Shown piece by piece: positions 9,116 to 17,759 of a stretch of 64,000 nucleotides of DNA. The stretch is from DATATV01 sp036268615 (GTDB lineage: Bacteria > Actinomycetota > Actinomycetes > Mycobacteriales > Pseudonocardiaceae). The stretch covers positions 1-64,000 of the forward strand of contig DATATV010000041.1 of the NCBI GenBank assembly GCA_036268615.1, given 5' to 3'. The notes beneath the pieces are model-generated. The model ran no database searches and had not been told where the DNA came from. It saw only the letters and a program-made list of their open reading frames with translations. The position numbers were made by a program, and so were the translations under genes. The number at the start of each line of letters is the position of its first letter. The first letter of the stretch is position 1.

Positions 9116-10093
9116 TCACGCCTCCTGTCGGGTACGTGGATCGAGCAGGGTGTAGACGAGGTCGGCGACCAGGTTGGCGGCCAGCACCGCGAACGTGATG
9201 ATCAGGAAGATCCCTTGCAGCAAGGGAAAGTCCTCGGACTGGACGGCCTGCAACAGCTGGAAGCCGATGCCGGGATAGGAGAACACGATCTCGGTGAGCA
9301 GCGCGCCGGACACCACGAAGCTCAGCGACAGCGAGAAGCTGGACACGCTGGGCAGGATCGCGTTGCGGGCCGCGTAGCCGACCACCTGCCGGCCGGGCAG
9401 CCCCTTCGCCTCGGCCACCAGCACGTAGTCCTCGTCCATCGTGGTCACCATCATGTTGCGCATGGACAGAATCCAGCCGGCGATCGAGCTGGCCACGATG
9501 GTCACCGCGGGCAGGAACCCGTGCTGGATCACGCTGCCCACGAACGGCAGGCTCAGCCCAGGGGACATGCCCTGGTCGAAACCGCCGGCGATGGGGAACC
9601 AGCCGAGGTCGTTGCCGAAGAAGATCAGCAGCACCAACGCGAAGAAGAAGTACGGCACCGCCTGGAAGAACGTGGACACCGGCAGCACGCCATCCAGCCA
9701 GGACCCGCGTCGCCAGGCGACCAGCGCGCCGGCCAGCGTGCCGACCACGAAGCTGATCACCGTCGCGGTGCCGACCAGGATCAGGGTCCAGGGCAGCGCC
9801 GCACTCAGCACGGTGGACACCTGGGCCGGGTAGAAGCTCGTGGACAGCCCGAGGTTGCCGTGGAAGAGCTGACCCCAGTAACGGAAGTAGTCGCCCCACA
9901 GGGACTGGTGGCCGCTCAGCCCGAGCTGCACCCGCAGCGCGTCCACGGCCTGCGGGCTGAGCTTGCCCTCCGATCTGGCGACCAGGTTCTGCACCGGATC
10001 GCCGGGCATCAGGTGCGGCAGGAAGAAGTTCACCGTGATCGCCGCCCACGCGGTAACCAGATAGAACGCCAACCGGCGTAACAGATGCGGCAC
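9116..10093 (-). CDS. Dpp/Opp-type ABC transporter permease (DppB-like)
   Basis: Inner-membrane permease of 325 residues from the GTG at 10093. The N-terminus LLRRLAFYLVTAWAAITVNFFLPHLMPGDPV is the usual DppB opening: one membrane helix, then the conserved PGDP motif. An EAA loop lies near YVLVAEAKGLPGRQVVGYAARN. The GTG follows AAAGGGTGAGACGAGC and lies 7 bp past the stop of the upstream LacI gene. An in-frame ATG at 10150 inside that gene is less likely. It is the first structural gene of the transporter operon. Confidence 0.9.
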   Translation of the reverse strand: MPHLLRRLAFYLVTAWAAITVNFFLPHLMPGDPVQNLVARSEGKLSPQAVDALRVQLGLSGHQSLWGDYFRYWGQLFHGNLGLSTSFYPAQVSTVLSAALPWTLILVGTATVISFVVGTLAGALVAWRRGSWLDGVLPVSTFFQAVPYFFFALVLLIFFGNDLGWFPIAGGFDQGMSPGLSLPFVGSVIQHGFLPAVTIVASSIAGWILSMRNMMVTTMDEDYVLVAEAKGLPGRQVVGYAARNAILPSVSSFSLSLSFVVSGALLTEIVFSYPGIGFQLLQAVQSEDFPLLQGIFLIITFAVLAANLVADLVYTLLDPRTRQEA

Positions 10094-10100
10094 GCTCGTC

Positions 10101-11207
10101 TCACCCTTTCCGACCGGTACGCGCCGCCGGGGACTCCGGCGGGCAACCACAGCTCTCCCGGACCACCAGCGTGGTCGGCAACACGATCTCCGGCTCCGTC
10201 ATCGGCTCGCCGTTGACCAGCGAGTACAGGACGTCGAACGCGGTGGCGCCGAGTTGGTGGATGGGCTGGCGAATGGTGGTCAACGGCGGATGCAGGTGCC
10301 TGGCCACGGGGATGTCGTCGAATCCCGCCACGGCCACCTCCGCCGGCACCCGCACCCCGCGCTCGGCCAGGGCCCGCATCACACCGATCGCGGTCTGGTC
10401 GTTGGCGCAGGCGATCGCCCTCGGCAGCGGGTGGCCGCTGTCGAAGACCGCCCTGATCGCCGCCGCTCCCCCAGCAGCCATGTAGTTTCCCTGCCACACC
10501 GGCCCGGTCCAGCACGCCGCGCCGACCTCGTCCACCGCCCGCTCGAACGCCTCGGCCCGGGCCAGGTTGTCCGGGCTGTCGGCGTGGCCGGCCAGGTAGG
10601 CGACCGTGCGGTAGCCGTGGTCGACGACGAGATGCTGGGCCAGCGCACGCATCCCGGTCGCGTTGTCGCTGCGCACGTTGACGCCGCGTTCGATCGCGGT
10701 GCCGGCCAGGATGACCACCGGCGTGCGCAGCGCGACCTGCTGGATCTCCGCCGCGGTGAGCACCTGGTCGTGCAGGATCAGCCCGTCGCACTTGCCGGCC
10801 AGCGCGGAGATCCGCGGCTGCGGGTAGCGGTCGGACACCGGCACCGAGCTCATCAGCAGGTCGAACCCGCGGTGCCGGGCAGCCACCTCGATACCCCGGT
10901 TGATCACGTCCTCGAACAGCAGGCTCTCGTTCTCGTCCTCGAACAGGCCGCCGTCGGTGGCACCGGTGAGCGCCCGGCGGAACACCACGCCGACGATCTC
11001 CTTGAACCGGTTGCTCAGCGCCCTGGCCGCGCCGTCGGGCACAAAACCCAGCTCCTGCACCGCGCGCAGCACCCGCTCCTTGGTCTCCGGCCGCGGGTTG
11101 TTGCGGTTGTTGAGCACCCGGGAGACCGACGCGATGGACACCCCGGCATGGCGGGCGACGTCGTAGATCGTCAGGCCGTGCGGATCGGCGTCGGAGTCGT
11201 TCATCAA
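10101..11207 (-). CDS. LacI-family transcriptional regulator heading the transporter operon
   Basis: Repressor of 368 residues with an N-terminal LacI helix-turn-helix (TIYDVARHAGVSIASVSRVLNN) and a C-terminal effector-binding domain (ending VAVAGFDDIPVARHLHPPLTTIRQP). It is transcribed in the same direction as, and immediately ahead of, the dpp-type permease, so regulator and transporter are probably co-transcribed and autoregulated. Two LacI-type palindromes lie 17-42 bp upstream of its start. It is a different protein from the LacI regulator at 1.5 kb, so the locus has two repressors. The inducer is unknown. Confidence 0.9.
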   Translation of the reverse strand: MMNDSDADPHGLTIYDVARHAGVSIASVSRVLNNRNNPRPETKERVLRAVQELGFVPDGAARALSNRFKEIVGVVFRRALTGATDGGLFEDENESLLFEDVINRGIEVAARHRGFDLLMSSVPVSDRYPQPRISALAGKCDGLILHDQVLTAAEIQQVALRTPVVILAGTAIERGVNVRSDNATGMRALAQHLVVDHGYRTVAYLAGHADSPDNLARAEAFERAVDEVGAACWTGPVWQGNYMAAGGAAAIRAVFDSGHPLPRAIACANDQTAIGVMRALAERGVRVPAEVAVAGFDDIPVARHLHPPLTTIRQPIHQLGATAFDVLYSLVNGEPMTEPEIVLPTTLVVRESCGCPPESPAARTGRKG

Positions 11208-11223
11208 CCTCGTCCTTATTGCG

Positions 11224-11255
11224 GTAAGCGCTTACTGGGAGCGCTTGCAGTAAGC
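11224..11255. promoter_or_regulatory. Tandem LacI-type operators upstream of lacI/dpp operon
   Basis: GTAAGCGCTTAC (11224-11235) is a perfect 12-bp palindrome. It abuts TGGGAGCGCTTGCA (11236-11249), whose core AGCGCTT is the same and whose flanks CTTACTG/CAGTAAG form a wider inverted repeat spanning 11231-11254. The two cores are 13 bp apart. The second site also matches the CebR box at 12 of 14 positions. They probably bind the LacI protein encoded immediately downstream. Confidence 0.7.
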
Positions 11256-11438
11256 TACGTCACAGCGATGACGCGTTCACACCGCTATCGACGGACCGTT
11301 ACCCAACCGTGACGGGACGCCACCGAAATCGGCAGGTCAGCGCCCGGATTCGACCGGTCGGACCGCGCTGCCGGCACCGGCCGGATGTGATACTTGTTCA
11401 GGACGGCAGGTCAGCGCGGCGAGAAAGGTCCACCAGGT

Positions 11439-12311
11439 ATGGCGTCGGGGTCACCATCGGCAGGCATGCCGGCGCCGGCCACCGCACCGGTGGTCTCCCG
11501 CCGCCGCGAACTCGGCGACACCAGCGCCCGGTCCCTGTTGACCACGATCCTCGGTGAGTACGTGCTGCCCGACGACGGTCCGGTGTGGACGGCCACCCTC
11601 GTCACCGTGCTCGCGCTGTGCGGGGTCGAGGAGAAGTCCGCCCGACAGGCGCTCGCCCGGACCGCGGCGGAGGGTTGGCTCAGCTCCGAACGGCACGGCC
11701 GCCGGGTGTGCTGGCACCTCACCGCGCCGGGCCGCAGGCTGCTGGTCGAGGGTGCCGAGCGGATCTACGGATTCGGTAGTGCGCACCAGGAATGGGACCG
11801 TCGATGGCTGATGCTGATGGTCTCCGTACCGGAGTCCAAACGCGACCTGCGGCACCGGCTGCGTACCCGACTCAGTTGGGCCGGGTTCGGCACACCCGGC
11901 CCTGGCGTGTGGATCTCCCCGCACGTCGCCGCGGAGGCGGAGGCGAAGTCCATTCTGGCCGAACTGGGCATCGACCGGCAGGCGATGTCGTTCGTGGCCA
12001 CCTACGGCGCGCTCGGCCAGGTGCAGGACATGGTCGCCGCGGCGTGGCAGCTCACCGAGGTCGCCGACCGGTACGACCGGTTCACCGAGCAGTTCGCCGA
12101 ACTGCGCCCGGGTTCCGGTGACGAGGTGCTCAGCGCACAGGTCCGGCTCGTGCACGAGTGGCGCCGGTTTCCCTTTCTCGACCCGCAGTTGCCCACCGAG
12201 CTGCTGCCGGTCAAGTGGAGCGGTACCAACGCCACCGAACTGTTCCGCGCCAAGCACGCCGAATGGCAGCCGGCGGCGCGCCGGCGCTGGGCCGAGCTCG
12301 CCGCCGGCTGA
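11439..12311 (+). CDS. PaaX-family transcriptional regulator
   Basis: Helix-turn-helix repressor of 290 residues of the PaaX family, whose best-known members respond to phenylacetyl-CoA. The N-terminal winged helix contains SARSLLTTILGEYVLP, then LVTVLALCGVEEKSARQALARTAAEGWL, and the central region carries the family WDRRWLMLMVSVPE motif. The ATG at 11439 follows GAAAGG. It is divergent from the transporter operon and a few kilobases from an aromatic ammonia-lyase homologue and a benzoyl-CoA pathway operon, so an aromatic acyl-CoA ligand is plausible. No phenylacetate (paa) catabolic genes are in the window. Confidence 0.85.
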   Translation: MASGSPSAGMPAPATAPVVSRRRELGDTSARSLLTTILGEYVLPDDGPVWTATLVTVLALCGVEEKSARQALARTAAEGWLSSERHGRRVCWHLTAPGRRLLVEGAERIYGFGSAHQEWDRRWLMLMVSVPESKRDLRHRLRTRLSWAGFGTPGPGVWISPHVAAEAEAKSILAELGIDRQAMSFVATYGALGQVQDMVAAAWQLTEVADRYDRFTEQFAELRPGSGDEVLSAQVRLVHEWRRFPFLDPQLPTELLPVKWSGTNATELFRAKHAEWQPAARRRWAELAAG

Positions 12312-12369
12312 TCTTCCCGCGTGCAGTCCCCAACGCGGTGTCCCCAACGCAGCGTTCAGCGCGGATGTC

Positions 12370-13113
12370 TCAGCGCAGTGCGGTCGCGGCGCCGAACGAC
12401 GAGTACGGGATCAGCCAGCCCACGGTGACCACGAGCACGACGAGCCCGACAGCGCCGAACAGCAGCACCCAGGCCAGCCCCGGCACCCCGGTCAGCCGGG
12501 CCAACTGGTCGGCGTCGGAGTCCCGCGCCCGGCCGCGCCGGCGGGAGCCCTGCAACTCCCACACCGGGCGGATGCCCGCCACGATCAGGAAGAACGTGAA
12601 CGCGTAGGCGAACGCGCCCTGCACCTGTGGCGTGGTGAACCAGGAGACGGCGAAGATCACCCCGGCGGTGACCAGGATGGACAGCACGCCGTAGGCGTTG
12701 CGCACCAGAACGAGCATCGCGACCAGCAGCACCACGCTGAGCCAGAGCACCGCGGTGATGTGCTGGCTGGCCAGCAGTCCGGCGTAGGCAAGGCCGAGCA
12801 GAGAGGGAGCGAGGTAACCGGCGAGCGCGGTGGCGACCATGCCCGGCCCGGTCGGCTTGCCCCGGGACAGCGTCACCCCCGAGGTGTCCGAGTGCAGCTG
12901 CACCCCCTGCAGCCGGCGGCCGACCATCAGTGCCACCAGGGCGTGCCCGCCCTCGTGCGCGACGGTCACCACATTCCGGGCCACCTGCCAGACGTGTCTG
13001 AGCAGCACCGCGAGCAGCGCGACGAGCGCGGCGCCGAGCACCACGAGGGTGGGCGGACCCGGCTGAGTGCCGATGACCTCATGCCAGACGTGATCAATGG
13101 TGGACAGATGCAC
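12370..13113 (-). CDS. M50-family membrane metallopeptidase homologue
   Basis: Integral membrane protein of 247 residues with several hydrophobic helices. A zinc-binding HEGGH motif lies early (VTVAHEGGHALVALM), the HExxH form typical of M50 proteases. I do not see a clear second metal ligand (NxxPxxxxDG), so proteolytic activity is uncertain; similar actinobacterial proteins are annotated as M50 family. It sits convergent to paaX and downstream of the ammonia-lyase homologue on the same strand, with a 53-bp gap. The substrate is unknown. Confidence 0.75.
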   Translation of the reverse strand: MHLSTIDHVWHEVIGTQPGPPTLVVLGAALVALLAVLLRHVWQVARNVVTVAHEGGHALVALMVGRRLQGVQLHSDTSGVTLSRGKPTGPGMVATALAGYLAPSLLGLAYAGLLASQHITAVLWLSVVLLVAMLVLVRNAYGVLSILVTAGVIFAVSWFTTPQVQGAFAYAFTFFLIVAGIRPVWELQGSRRRGRARDSDADQLARLTGVPGLAWVLLFGAVGLVVLVVTVGWLIPYSSFGAATALR

Positions 13114-13166
13114 GGCGACACTTCACCATCCCCGGCCAGGCCGCCGCCACCCGCCCACCCACACTC

Positions 13167-14693
13167 TCAGCGACTACCCAGGACCGGCTGGTCGAGCGTG
13201 GCCAGCCGGCTGAGCAACAACCCGGCGACCTTCACGTCCGGGCTCAGCGAGTGGTCCAGCACCGACGGGTCGACCGCGTCCACGACCAGCCGATACGCCT
13301 CGCCCAGCACGGTGTTCCCGGCCGGCGGCACCGCCCGCAGCCGCAGCGCCCGAACCGCCGCGAGCAGTTCGCAGGCCAGGGTGAGCCGCAACGCGGCGAC
13401 CGCGCGCCCCGACTGCCGGGCGGACTGGAAGGCGAAGCTGGAGTGGTCCTCGACGCCCCGGGACACCACCGCGTGGCCGAGACTGGCCGGCGACGCCGTG
13501 TTGCGCACCTCGGCGAGCGCGGAGTGCGCGCTGTACTCCAGGATCATCAGCCCGGAGCTGCCGGTCGGCCCCTCGGCCAGGAACGGCCGGCCGCCGGTGA
13601 ACGCCGGTTCCAGCAGGGTGCCCAGCCGAGCGGTGCTCAGCTGGCCGGTGTGCAGCAGGGCCAGCCGCATGGTGTCCATCGCCATGCCCAGGGCGGCGCA
13701 GTGAAAGCCGCCGTGGTGGTAGGCGGCGCCGTCGTCGGCCCAGATCAGCGGGTTCTCCGCGGCCGCGTTCACCTCGACGGAGAGCACCTGCGCGAGCGCG
13801 TCCAGGGTATCGGTGGCGACCCCGTGCACCTGCGGGAAACACCGGTAGCCGAACGGGTCCTGGACCCGGGCGGGTTCCCCTGCAACCGGTTCCAACAACG
13901 CCCGCATTCGCGCGGCCACCCACACCTGGCCCGGGTGCGGCCGGGCGGCGTGCACCCGTTCGGCGTAGGGCTCCAGTGAACCGTCCACGGCCAGGAAGGA
14001 CAGTCCGGCCACCAGATGGGTCGCGTTGACCAACTCTCGGGCGGCCTGCCAGGCGAGCGCGGCCAGCCCGATGGTCAGCGCGTTGCTGCTGATCAGCGCG
14101 AGCGCGTCGCCGGTCGCCATGGTGATCGGTGGCGGTCCGGGGTTGGTGCCCAGCCAGGGCCGCTCGCCGATCAGCACCAGGCCGGTCTCGGCCAGTGCGG
14201 TCAGGTCACCGGTGCCGATCGCGCCGAACTCGTGCACGCCCGGGTAACAGCCGGCGTTGAGCCCGGCGGCCAGTGTCTCGGCGATCACCGGCCGCAGCCC
14301 CGCGCCGCCGGCGAGCAACTGGTTGACCCGGACCACCAGCATCGCCCGGGCCTGCTCCGCCGAGAGCAGTTCGCCCATCCCGCCGGCGTGGCTGCGCAGC
14401 AGCCGCAGGCCGTGACCGCGCTGGTCGTCCTCGGTCAGGTCCTCGCTTCGGTTGGCGCCGACGCCGGTGTTGCGGCCGTAGAGCCGTTGCCGTGCGACGA
14501 TCTGCTCGACCGCGGCCTCGGCGGCGGCCATTCGACGCAGACCGGCCTCGGCCAACACGACCGGCACCCGGTCGCGGGCGACCAGCACCACCTGTTCCGG
14601 ACTGAGCGTGGTCCCGTCCAGCACGACGGGCGCCGGTGCGCCGGTGATGTCGCCGTTGTACGCCGGCGCGGCGGTGTCGATGGACAAGTGCAC
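13167..14693 (-). CDS. Aromatic amino acid ammonia-lyase (HAL/PAL) family protein, atypical MIO site
   Basis: Homologue of histidine/phenylalanine/tyrosine ammonia-lyases, 508 residues, normal length. The N-terminal catalytic-loop motif is intact (Tyr72 in LYGRNTGVG). The usual MIO-forming triad Ala-Ser-Gly is replaced: residues 157-163 read GAIGTGD, i.e. Gly160-Thr161-Gly162 before the conserved GDL. The second active-site Tyr of QDPYSLR is Phe281 in QDPFGYR, with Tyr two places later and Arg284 kept. It may form a variant prosthetic group, use another substrate, or have lost lyase activity. It is near a PaaX regulator and the box operon, which would fit aromatic acid metabolism, but a link is inferred. 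Confidence 0.8.
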   Translation of the reverse strand: MHLSIDTAAPAYNGDITGAPAPVVLDGTTLSPEQVVLVARDRVPVVLAEAGLRRMAAAEAAVEQIVARQRLYGRNTGVGANRSEDLTEDDQRGHGLRLLRSHAGGMGELLSAEQARAMLVVRVNQLLAGGAGLRPVIAETLAAGLNAGCYPGVHEFGAIGTGDLTALAETGLVLIGERPWLGTNPGPPPITMATGDALALISSNALTIGLAALAWQAARELVNATHLVAGLSFLAVDGSLEPYAERVHAARPHPGQVWVAARMRALLEPVAGEPARVQDPFGYRCFPQVHGVATDTLDALAQVLSVEVNAAAENPLIWADDGAAYHHGGFHCAALGMAMDTMRLALLHTGQLSTARLGTLLEPAFTGGRPFLAEGPTGSSGLMILEYSAHSALAEVRNTASPASLGHAVVSRGVEDHSSFAFQSARQSGRAVAALRLTLACELLAAVRALRLRAVPPAGNTVLGEAYRLVVDAVDPSVLDHSLSPDVKVAGLLLSRLATLDQPVLGSR

Positions 14694-14907
14694 CTCACAG
14701 ACACCCTGCTACTGGCCAGTTTTTGGCCGCTCACCTGGAACTATGCGCGTCCCACCGGCCCGCTGACAAGACTGCCGCCGACCCACCGGCAGACCCAATC
14801 AGCCGATTTCACCCGCAGCCGGCCGCCGGTCTGAAACAATGACGGGAAAAGCTTCGATCTCCCTGGTAGCCGGGTCGGACCGGCTCGAACGGATCGGGGA
14901 ACACAAC

Positions 14908-16320
14908 GTGGGCGACGAGGATCGTCTCATCGCCGGTCGCTACCGCCTGGTGGAACGGATCGGCGGCGGGGCGATGGGCATTGTCTGGCGCGCTCAGGAC
15001 GAACTGCTCAAACGCACCGTCGCGGTGAAGCAGTTCCTGCCGCAGGCCGGCCTGGCCGGAGCCGCGCTGGACGAGGCGCGCGAGCGGGTGCGCCGCGAGG
15101 CCAGGATCACGGCCCGGTTGCAGCACAACTGCGCGGTCACCGTGTTCGACGAGGTCGAGGACGGCGGCGTGCCGTTCCTGGTGATGGAGTACGTGCCGTC
15201 CAAGAGCCTGGGCGCGGTGCTGGCCCAGAACGGCCCGCTGGAGCCGATCGAGGTGGCCCGGATCGGCGCCCGGCTCGCCTCCGCCCTGGCCGCGGCGCAT
15301 CGGGTCGGCATCGTGCACCGCGACGTGAAGCCGGCCAACGTGCTGGTGGCCGACGACGGCTCGGTCAAACTGGTCGACTTCGGCATCTCCCGGGCGGTCG
15401 GTGACGTCGTGCTCACCGCGACCGGGCTGGTCTCGGGTACCCCCGCCTACCTCGCCCCCGAACTGGCCGGCGGCGAGGACCCCTCACCGGGGTCGGACAC
15501 GTTCTCGCTGGGTGCGACGCTGTACGCGGCGGTCGAGGGCCAGCCGCCGTTCGGCCTGCACGACAACGCGCTGGCGGCGCTGCACGCGGTGGCGACGGGC
15601 CGGGTCCGGCCGCCGCAGCAGGCCGGTCCGCTCACCGCGGTGCTCAGTGGACTGCTACGCATCGACCCGACCGAGCGGATCAGCATCGAGGCGGCCGAGT
15701 CCGCGTTCACCGCTATCGCCGGCGGGGCCTCGGCGGCCGACAGCGGCTCACTGATGGCGTCGCTGTCCCGACTGTCCACCGCCAAACCGTCCACTGTGGA
15801 CCACACGCTGACGGTGCCGGTGCGCCGGTCGCGACCCAGCCGGACCGCGGTCATCCTCGCCCTCGGCACGCTCGTGGTGATCGGCGGCGCGCTGGTCGGT
15901 GCGATCCTGCTGTCCTCGAACAACCAGCACGCGAACGCGGCCAGCGGGACGGGCGCGGCCAGCACGAGCACCACCGGTCAACCCGGGTCGTCGAGTGCCG
16001 CGCCGACCAGTGACGTCCGCAAGTTCCTGGTCGGCTACTACGGCCTGTTCCCCAACCACGTCGACCAGGCGTTCCAGCTGCTCAGCCCGCACTACCAGCA
16101 GACCGGCTCCGGCGGCCTGGCCGCCTTCCGCGGCTTCTACCAGACGATCGCCTCGGTGCAGGTCCGCAAGGTCACGGTCACCGGCAAGCACAGCGCGACC
16201 GCGACGCTGGCGTTCAGCAAGCGGGCCGGTGGGGTGAGCGTGGAGACCTACAAGTTCACCCTGGTGTCCAGGAACGGCGGCCTGCTCATCGACAACGCCC
16301 AACGAGTCACCGACACCTGA
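14908..16320 (+). CDS. Membrane-anchored Ser/Thr protein kinase
   Basis: Eukaryotic-like kinase with an N-terminal catalytic domain: glycine loop GGGAMGIV, Lys41 in VAVKQF, catalytic HRDVKPAN (His137, Asp139), DFG, and APE-like APEL. A juxtamembrane linker precedes one transmembrane helix at about residues 311-334, then a Ser/Thr-rich linker and an extracellular domain of about 110 residues resembling the C-terminal domains of actinobacterial kinases. I chose the GTG at 14908, preceded by GGGGA at seven bases; an ATG at 14839 lacks a ribosome site but remains possible. It stands alone, divergent from the ammonia-lyase homologue, so its targets are unknown. Confidence 0.9.
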   Translation: MGDEDRLIAGRYRLVERIGGGAMGIVWRAQDELLKRTVAVKQFLPQAGLAGAALDEARERVRREARITARLQHNCAVTVFDEVEDGGVPFLVMEYVPSKSLGAVLAQNGPLEPIEVARIGARLASALAAAHRVGIVHRDVKPANVLVADDGSVKLVDFGISRAVGDVVLTATGLVSGTPAYLAPELAGGEDPSPGSDTFSLGATLYAAVEGQPPFGLHDNALAALHAVATGRVRPPQQAGPLTAVLSGLLRIDPTERISIEAAESAFTAIAGGASAADSGSLMASLSRLSTAKPSTVDHTLTVPVRRSRPSRTAVILALGTLVVIGGALVGAILLSSNNQHANAASGTGAASTSTTGQPGSSSAAPTSDVRKFLVGYYGLFPNHVDQAFQLLSPHYQQTGSGGLAAFRGFYQTIASVQVRKVTVTGKHSATATLAFSKRAGGVSVETYKFTLVSRNGGLLIDNAQRVTDT

Positions 16321-16353
16321 GCAGCTGCCGCGGATACGGAGTACTTTCCCGGC

Positions 16354-16788
16354 ATGGCCAACGATCTGCTGCCCGATCCGAACACCCCCTTCGGCGAGCG
16401 GGTACGCCGCAGGCTCGCCGAGGAGACGGTGATCTGGCTGACCACGGTGGGCCGGGACGGCACCCCGCAGCCCAACCCGGTCTGGTTCCTGTGGGAGGGC
16501 ACCGACAGTGTGTTGATCTACAACACGCCGGTGGCCAACCGGCTGACGCACGTCAAGCAGCGCCCGCAGGTGGCGCTGCACTTCGACGGCGACGGCAGCG
16601 GCAGTGACATCGTTGTGCTCACCGGCACCGCCGAGCAGTTGGACGGGCATCCGCTGGCCCACGAGAACCCGGAGTACACCGCGAAGTACGCCGAGCGCGC
16701 GGCGCGGATCAGTGGCGACGTGGCGAGCTTCGCCAAGGCCTACCCGGTCGCGCTGCGCATCAAGGTCACCAGGATTCGGGGTTTCTGA
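16354..16788 (+). CDS. F420/FMN-dependent split-barrel oxidoreductase (Rv3369-like)
   Basis: Small protein of 144 residues of the pyridoxamine 5'-phosphate oxidase-like split-barrel superfamily. TVGRDGTPQPNPVWFLWEG and the NTPVANRLTHVKQRPQVALHFDGDG stretch match the actinobacterial F420-dependent TIGR03667-type family. It probably binds F420 or flavin and reduces an unidentified substrate. It lies 33 bp after the kinase gene on the same strand, so read-through is possible, but no functional link is evident. Confidence 0.8.
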   Translation: MANDLLPDPNTPFGERVRRRLAEETVIWLTTVGRDGTPQPNPVWFLWEGTDSVLIYNTPVANRLTHVKQRPQVALHFDGDGSGSDIVVLTGTAEQLDGHPLAHENPEYTAKYAERAARISGDVASFAKAYPVALRIKVTRIRGF

Positions 16789-16884
16789 GGCAGCCCGACG
16801 TGCCGCAGGAAGCCCCGCACGACTTCGCCAGGGCTGTCATCGACGTCTCGCGGTACTGAAAAGCTCAGGCCGGCGGCTGGGCGC

Positions 16885-17742
16885 TCAGACGTCCAGGCCG
16901 GGAAAGACCTTGGCCGCGTTGCCGGACAGTACGTCCCGCAGGACCTCGGCGGGCAGGGCGAGTTCGCGCAGCGCGGCCACGTTGCGGCTGGCGCCGGGCA
17001 CGCCGGGCCAGTCCGTGCCGAAGATGAACCGGCCGGCGAGCCGGTTCAGGTCGAACCGCGCGTAGTACCGCGGCAGCTTCTTGGGCGGCAGGCCGGCCAG
17101 GTCCAGCCAGACGTTGGGCCGGGTGGTGGCGAGGAACGCGGCGGTGTCGTACCACCAGCCCCGGCCGCCGTGCGCGAACACGAAGTTCAGCTCGGGGAAG
17201 TCCTCGACCACGTCGGACAGCAGCGCCGGATCGCCGAAACTGGCCCGCGCGCCGGGAAAGCTGGACGTGCCGGAGTGCAGGATGACCGGCACCCCGCGCT
17301 CGACGCACACCTGATACGCCCGGTAGAGCTCCTTGTCGGCTGGGCTGAAGCCGCCGTGCACCGGGTGCAGCTTGAGCGCGACCGCACCCAGATCGAGTTG
17401 CCGCTCCACCTCGGCGGCGACCGGAAAGTGCAGGTGCGGGTTGACGTTGGCGACCAGCCGGAAGCGCGTCGGGTTGTGGGCCACGATCGGCAGCACGTCC
17501 TCGATCGGCTGGATGCCGGTGGCCCGTGGGCTGTACTCGCAGAACAGCAACGCCCGGTCGACGCCCTCGGCGGCGAGCAGCGCGTCCAGCCGCTCGGGCA
17601 CCGGCACACCCGCGTCGTCGTACACCGACCGCCACGGGTGCGAGCCCGAGAACTGGTCGGCCCACTCCAGCCAGGCCGGCTTGAGCGTGCTCAACCGCGG
17701 CACGTGCAGATGGGCGTCGACCAGCATCTCCGCCTCGGTCAC
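16885..17742 (-). CDS. Amidohydrolase-2 family metal-dependent hydrolase, box operon
   Basis: TIM-barrel metal-dependent hydrolase of 285 residues. The N-terminal metal motif is VDAHLHV, the middle has LKLHPVHGG and LHSG, and the C-terminal Asp lies in FGTDWPG, all as in the amidohydrolase-2 (PF04909) family. It is the last gene of the minus-strand series boxC-boxB-benzoate ligase, 17 bp after the ligase stop, so it is probably co-transcribed. Family members hydrolyse or decarboxylate carboxylated ring or lactone intermediates. A role on a benzoate pathway intermediate is inferred; it is not a standard box enzyme. Confidence 0.85.
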   Translation of the reverse strand: MTEAEMLVDAHLHVPRLSTLKPAWLEWADQFSGSHPWRSVYDDAGVPVPERLDALLAAEGVDRALLFCEYSPRATGIQPIEDVLPIVAHNPTRFRLVANVNPHLHFPVAAEVERQLDLGAVALKLHPVHGGFSPADKELYRAYQVCVERGVPVILHSGTSSFPGARASFGDPALLSDVVEDFPELNFVFAHGGRGWWYDTAAFLATTRPNVWLDLAGLPPKKLPRYYARFDLNRLAGRFIFGTDWPGVPGASRNVAALRELALPAEVLRDVLSGNAAKVFPGLDV

Positions 17743-17759
17743 CGCTGATCCTCCCCCGC

